In this document: one piece after another, positions 5,692 to 7,450 of the stretch
Layout of the letters: each line of letters starts with the position of its first letter
How positions within the stretch are numbered: the stretch's first letter is position 1
Origin: Candidatus Micrarchaeia archaeon
GTDB lineage: Archaea > Micrarchaeota > Micrarchaeia > Anstonellales > Bilamarchaeaceae
DNA: 7,450 bases
Direction: 5' to 3'
Assembly: GCA_041650355.1 (NCBI GenBank)
Contig: JBAZLI010000049.1
Location: forward strand, 1 to 7,450
Program-made: the position numbers and the translations under genes
Notes under the pieces: generated by a model
What the model was told of the DNA's origin: nothing
Database searches by the model: none
What the model saw: only the letters and a program-made list of their open reading frames with translations

Positions 5692-5811
5692 TTATCCTCC
5701 TGTGATTTCCCTGAACACTGCCCGCCCTTTTTCAGTGAGTTCGAGGAAAGCCGGCTTGCCGCACGCTCCAATTGGGAATATTTTTATACCTGCGAGGGCT
5801 TGTTGCTCCAT
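5692..5811 (-). pseudogene. Possible remnant of a winged-helix protein C-terminus
   Basis: This 39-codon frame lies in the gap between the lipoprotein and methyltransferase genes, on the opposite strand. Its end, GKPAFLELTEKGRAVFREI, reads like the wing and last helix of winged-helix regulators, where a strand leading to LTEKG and a helix is typical. No helix-turn-helix precedes it: upstream it runs into the methyltransferase gene. Its ATG shares the CCATGG with the methyltransferase start, and the methyltransferase TATA box lies within it. It may be the tail of a gene lost by rearrangement, a very small gene, or chance. Confidence 0.25.
5781..5788 (+). promoter_or_regulatory. TATA box of the methyltransferase gene
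   Basis: TTTTTATA is centred about 26 bases before the ATG at 5810, preceded by the purine-rich GGGAATA. It supports 5810 as start and a leaderless mRNA, and shows that the open frame extending upstream to 5591 is not coding. Confidence 0.6.
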
Positions 5812-6484
5812 GGATACTTCTGCGATGAGGAAGAAGGCCCTGCTCCTGTTCACGGCTGCGTTCGCGGCCCTATGCCTCATGTTTTTCCTGCCTGCGGGCA
5901 CGCTGGACTATTGGCAGGCGTGGGTGTATCTGGCAATCGTTCTTGTTCCCGCGGCATTCGTCATTTCGTATTTCCTGAAGAACGACCCGGAGTTTTTGGA
6001 GCGAAGGCTGAAAACCAAGGAGAAAGAAACGGAGCAGGCGCTCGTGCAAAAATTCGGATTGATAATCTTCTTAATCGGCTTCCTGATTCCCGGCCTTGAC
6101 AGGCGCTTCGGGTGGTCCAGTGTGCCTTTTGAGCTTGTCATTGCCGCGGATCTGGTTGTTTTCCTGAGCTATGCGCTGATTTTTCTGGTTTTCAAGGAGA
6201 ACAGCTATGCGGGCCGGACAGTCCGGGTTGAAAAGGGGCAGAAAGTCGTATCTACCGGGCTGTACTCAATAATCAGGCACCCGATGTATTTCGGCACGCT
6301 CATAATGTATCTCGCAAGCCCGGTGGCGCTCGGCTCCTACGTTGCCCTGCCGGTTCTAGCCCTCTGCGTACCAATGCTCGTCTTTCGCATACTGAACGAG
6401 GAGGACGTGCTTAGGAGGGAACTGCCCGGCTACAGCGAATATTGCGAAAAAGTGAAATACCGGCTGGTTCCGCTCGTTTGGTAA
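5810..6484 (+). CDS. Isoprenylcysteine carboxyl methyltransferase-like membrane protein
   Basis: An integral membrane, SAM-dependent methyltransferase of the ICMT/PEMT group (224 residues). In eukaryotes ICMT methylates the carboxyl of prenylated Cys; prokaryotic members are of mostly unknown substrate, and one from Methanosarcina has been used as a structural model. About five hydrophobic segments are visible (near 9-28, 36-55, 82-96, 108-128, 162-192). The family signature is in the C-terminal half: STGLYSIIRHPMYFGTL (148-164) with the RHPxYxG SAM-binding motif, then RILNEEDVLRRELPGYSEYCEKV with E197/E198 and the ending YRLVP. The N-terminal DYWQAWVYL is also typical. The ATG at 5810 is chosen by the TATA box; M6 (5825) is an alternative. 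The gene stands alone and converges with the lipoprotein gene ending at 6547. The substrate could be a lipid, a small molecule or a prenylated thiol; the sequence does not decide. Confidence 0.88.
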   Translation: MDTSAMRKKALLLFTAAFAALCLMFFLPAGTLDYWQAWVYLAIVLVPAAFVISYFLKNDPEFLERRLKTKEKETEQALVQKFGLIIFLIGFLIPGLDRRFGWSSVPFELVIAADLVVFLSYALIFLVFKENSYAGRTVRVEKGQKVVSTGLYSIIRHPMYFGTLIMYLASPVALGSYVALPVLALCVPMLVFRILNEEDVLRRELPGYSEYCEKVKYRLVPLVW

Positions 6485-6546
6485 ATTTGCCGCTGGGCAT
6501 GCATCCAAAAGGTAGAAAATAGCGCGTAGATAAATTTCTCGGCTCT
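6485..6546. terminator. Convergent gap with short T tracts
   Basis: This 62-base gap separates the stops of two convergent genes. Read on the minus strand it has two T4 runs (6516-6519 and 6507-6510), which could serve as an archaeal oligo-T terminator for the minus-strand lipoprotein gene. I see no strong hairpin and no long T run for the plus strand. Confidence 0.25.
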
Positions 6547-7056
6547 TCAGCGGCCTATGGCGCTCTCCACCTCGTCGAACACGCCGTCAAAATCATCGTC
6601 GTGGAGCTCGGCTTTGCCGTCAAGATTGACGTCCCGCTGGTCTATGCGCCCGTCGCCGTTGAGGTCCCAGGCGTCAATCTTGTAATCGCCGTTGGAATCG
6701 TAAACGTCAGGAACTGCATCTCCGTTCAAATCCCACGCGCTTGAGACAGTTCTGTTTGCGCCCAGAAGCACCTGCCACAAATCCGCCTTGCCGTCAAAAT
6801 TCGTGTCGTATATGAAAGTGTCCAACTCGCCGTCATCATTGGTGTCCATGGCTGCCATGTCCGGGAGCGAATCATTGTTCGTGTCGTTGAAGTATATCGC
6901 GCCTTTCGAGTAATCTGCTCCGGTTCCCTTTATGATGAAATTGCTCCCGGAAATTGAGATGTTGGAGGTTTCATTGCCCTGTTTTTCGGTTATGCCGCAG
7001 CAGCCTGCGAAAACTAGGAAAGCGAGCAAACCGCATAGGATAAATGTTTTTGCCAT
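6547..7056 (-). CDS. Lipoprotein with eight Asp-rich calcium-binding-like loops (169 aa)
   Basis: A predicted surface lipoprotein. MAKTF opens a hydrophobic signal ending in LVFAGC, with C19 as the likely lipidated residue, followed by a short linker with sequons NET and NIS. From residue 58 to 161 it has eight copies of D-x-[ND]-x-D-x-x-x-D/E: starts at D58, D71, D84, D109, D120, D131, D142 and D153. The last five are spaced exactly 11 residues apart and the first three 13 apart. Such loops coordinate calcium in EF-hand-like, dockerin and thrombospondin type 3 repeats; binding here is inferred. There is no catalytic domain. The start at 7056 lies one base after the upstream stop and has GAGG seven bases upstream; the longer frame from 7143 would bury the signal. 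It is co-transcribed with the partial gene before it. It could act in adhesion, envelope stability or calcium storage. Confidence 0.87.
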   Translation of the reverse strand: MAKTFILCGLLAFLVFAGCCGITEKQGNETSNISISGSNFIIKGTGADYSKGAIYFNDTNNDSLPDMAAMDTNDDGELDTFIYDTNFDGKADLWQVLLGANRTVSSAWDLNGDAVPDVYDSNGDYKIDAWDLNGDGRIDQRDVNLDGKAELHDDDFDGVFDEVESAIGR

Positions 7057-7057
7057 T

Positions 7058-7450
7058 TCACTGCCTCGGTACGTATATTGTGCTTCCGAACCAGCCGCCG
7101 CCCACCCTGTCGTAGACCGGCCTGGATGCATCCAGTTCGTCAATGTAGCTTCCGTCCGCCTGCTGGCACAAAAGTTTTCCGTTCCAGGTCACGCATCCCT
7201 GCCTGCGCTCCTCTATCTGCTGGCCTACCTGGATGACCTTTCCAACTGTCGCGTCGCCCAGGTTCCCGAAATAGCCGGTCGGATCCAGTATCTTCCCTAT
7301 CTTGAGCGCTCCGTCCAGCACCACCACCGCGATTTTCGTGTTGTCGTCAATCTGCATTCCTCTCAGCGTATCTGCCTTGTCCACAAGGTCTTTCGCGTCG
7401 TAGACCGCTATGATTATGGTGGTGCCCTGGGCGACTGTCTTTATTCCTGA
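7058..7450 (-). CDS. Unknown protein, partial (5' end outside window)
   Basis: The frame is open from the right edge to the stop at 7058, giving the last 130 residues of a longer protein. The GTG at 7384 is inside this frame and I see no reason to treat it as a start. The visible part begins with a hydrophobic strand (TVAQGTTIIIAVYDAKDL), then a second (NTKIAVVVLDGALKIGKIL), a Gly-rich DPTGYFGNLGD, and a likely helix (VGKVIQVGQQIEERR). A Cys pair (CVTWNGKLLC, 8 residues between) could form a small disulfide hairpin; the end is polar and Gly/aromatic-rich. The Cys pair and the lipoprotein partner suggest a secreted or membrane-exposed protein, but the N-terminus is missing. I do not recognise a family. 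The stop is one base before the lipoprotein start, showing an operon. Confidence 0.75.
   Translation of the reverse strand, partial: SGIKTVAQGTTIIIAVYDAKDLVDKADTLRGMQIDDNTKIAVVVLDGALKIGKILDPTGYFGNLGDATVGKVIQVGQQIEERRQGCVTWNGKLLCQQADGSYIDELDASRPVYDRVGGGWFGSTIYVPRQ
7064..7067 (-). promoter_or_regulatory. Shine-Dalgarno-like site GAGG
   Basis: GAGG ends seven bases before the ATG at 7056 and lies in the last codons of the upstream gene. No TATA-like element is at the expected distance from 7056 (the nearest AT-rich run is centred about 20 bases away), so the lipoprotein is probably expressed from the upstream gene's promoter. Confidence 0.4.

Noticed and set aside
5591..5809. Longer frame of the methyltransferase reaching into the lipoprotein gene
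   Set aside because: It would overlap the lipoprotein gene in another frame and include the TATA box; the extra residues have no family counterpart.
7057..7143. Longer start for the calcium-loop lipoprotein
   Set aside because: It overlaps the upstream gene and would place 29 polar residues before the lipoprotein signal.
7058..7384. Reading the right-edge gene as a complete 108-residue protein from 7384
   Set aside because: The start codon there is a GTG inside a frame that stays open to the window edge; no promoter or Shine-Dalgarno site is evident, so the gene is treated as partial.
1..7450. tRNA, rRNA, CRISPR array, insertion sequence, phage or defence genes
   Set aside because: I looked for direct repeats with spacers, terminal inverted repeats, transposase or nuclease motifs and tRNA-like arms and saw none convincing. 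A covariance-model search for RNA genes would be the decisive test.

Overview
The window looks archaeal. The evidence is a CDP-archaeol synthase (carS), needed to make archaeal ether lipids; a run of pilin-like proteins, two of them with textbook class III (archaeal type IV pilin) signal sequences; and TATA-type promoters centred about 26-28 bases upstream of start codons, the spacing of leaderless archaeal transcripts. Genes inside operons instead carry Shine-Dalgarno-like sites (GGTG, GGTGAT, GAGG) and overlap or nearly touch. The small genome-style packing and the many short Cys-rich surface proteins would suit a DPANN-type archaeon, but that is an impression; no marker gene here fixes the lineage.

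Layout: (1) Positions 3181 down to 1 (minus strand) hold an operon of five tightly coupled genes, the last cut by the window edge. All five encode an N-terminal hydrophobic helix behind a short basic leader. Two have the class III motif KGQxALE, one has KGQ with a variant (KGQYFSFDA), and two are pilin-like but lack the KGQ (RAFIFSLDAF and RGFFFVLISF). I read this as a minor-pilin or pseudopilin set, perhaps a surface filament or secretion tip, comparable in layout with bacterial GspHIJK or PilVWX clusters. (2) Positions 4587 to 3237 (minus) hold sppA, a signal peptide peptidase with an intact Ser/Lys dyad, overlapping a small membrane-anchored protein with a two-repeat Cys-rich ectodomain. 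(3) carS (4641-5162, plus) diverges from sppA; one near-symmetrical TATA box appears to serve both. (4) Further plus-strand genes are a Cys-rich lipoprotein (5235-5669) and an isoprenylcysteine-methyltransferase-like integral membrane enzyme (5810-6484), each with its own TATA box. (5) On the right, convergent with these, a minus-strand pair has a partial unknown protein (from beyond 7450 to 7058) and a lipoprotein with eight Asp-rich calcium-binding-like loops (7056-6547).

Taken together this is a cell-envelope region: pilin-like export substrates, a membrane protease, membrane lipid synthesis, a membrane methyltransferase and two lipoproteins. No rRNA, tRNA, CRISPR array, insertion sequence or phage gene is visible. 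No gene-free stretch exceeds 300 bases; the longest (5670-5809) contains a short minus-strand reading frame resembling the end of a winged-helix protein.
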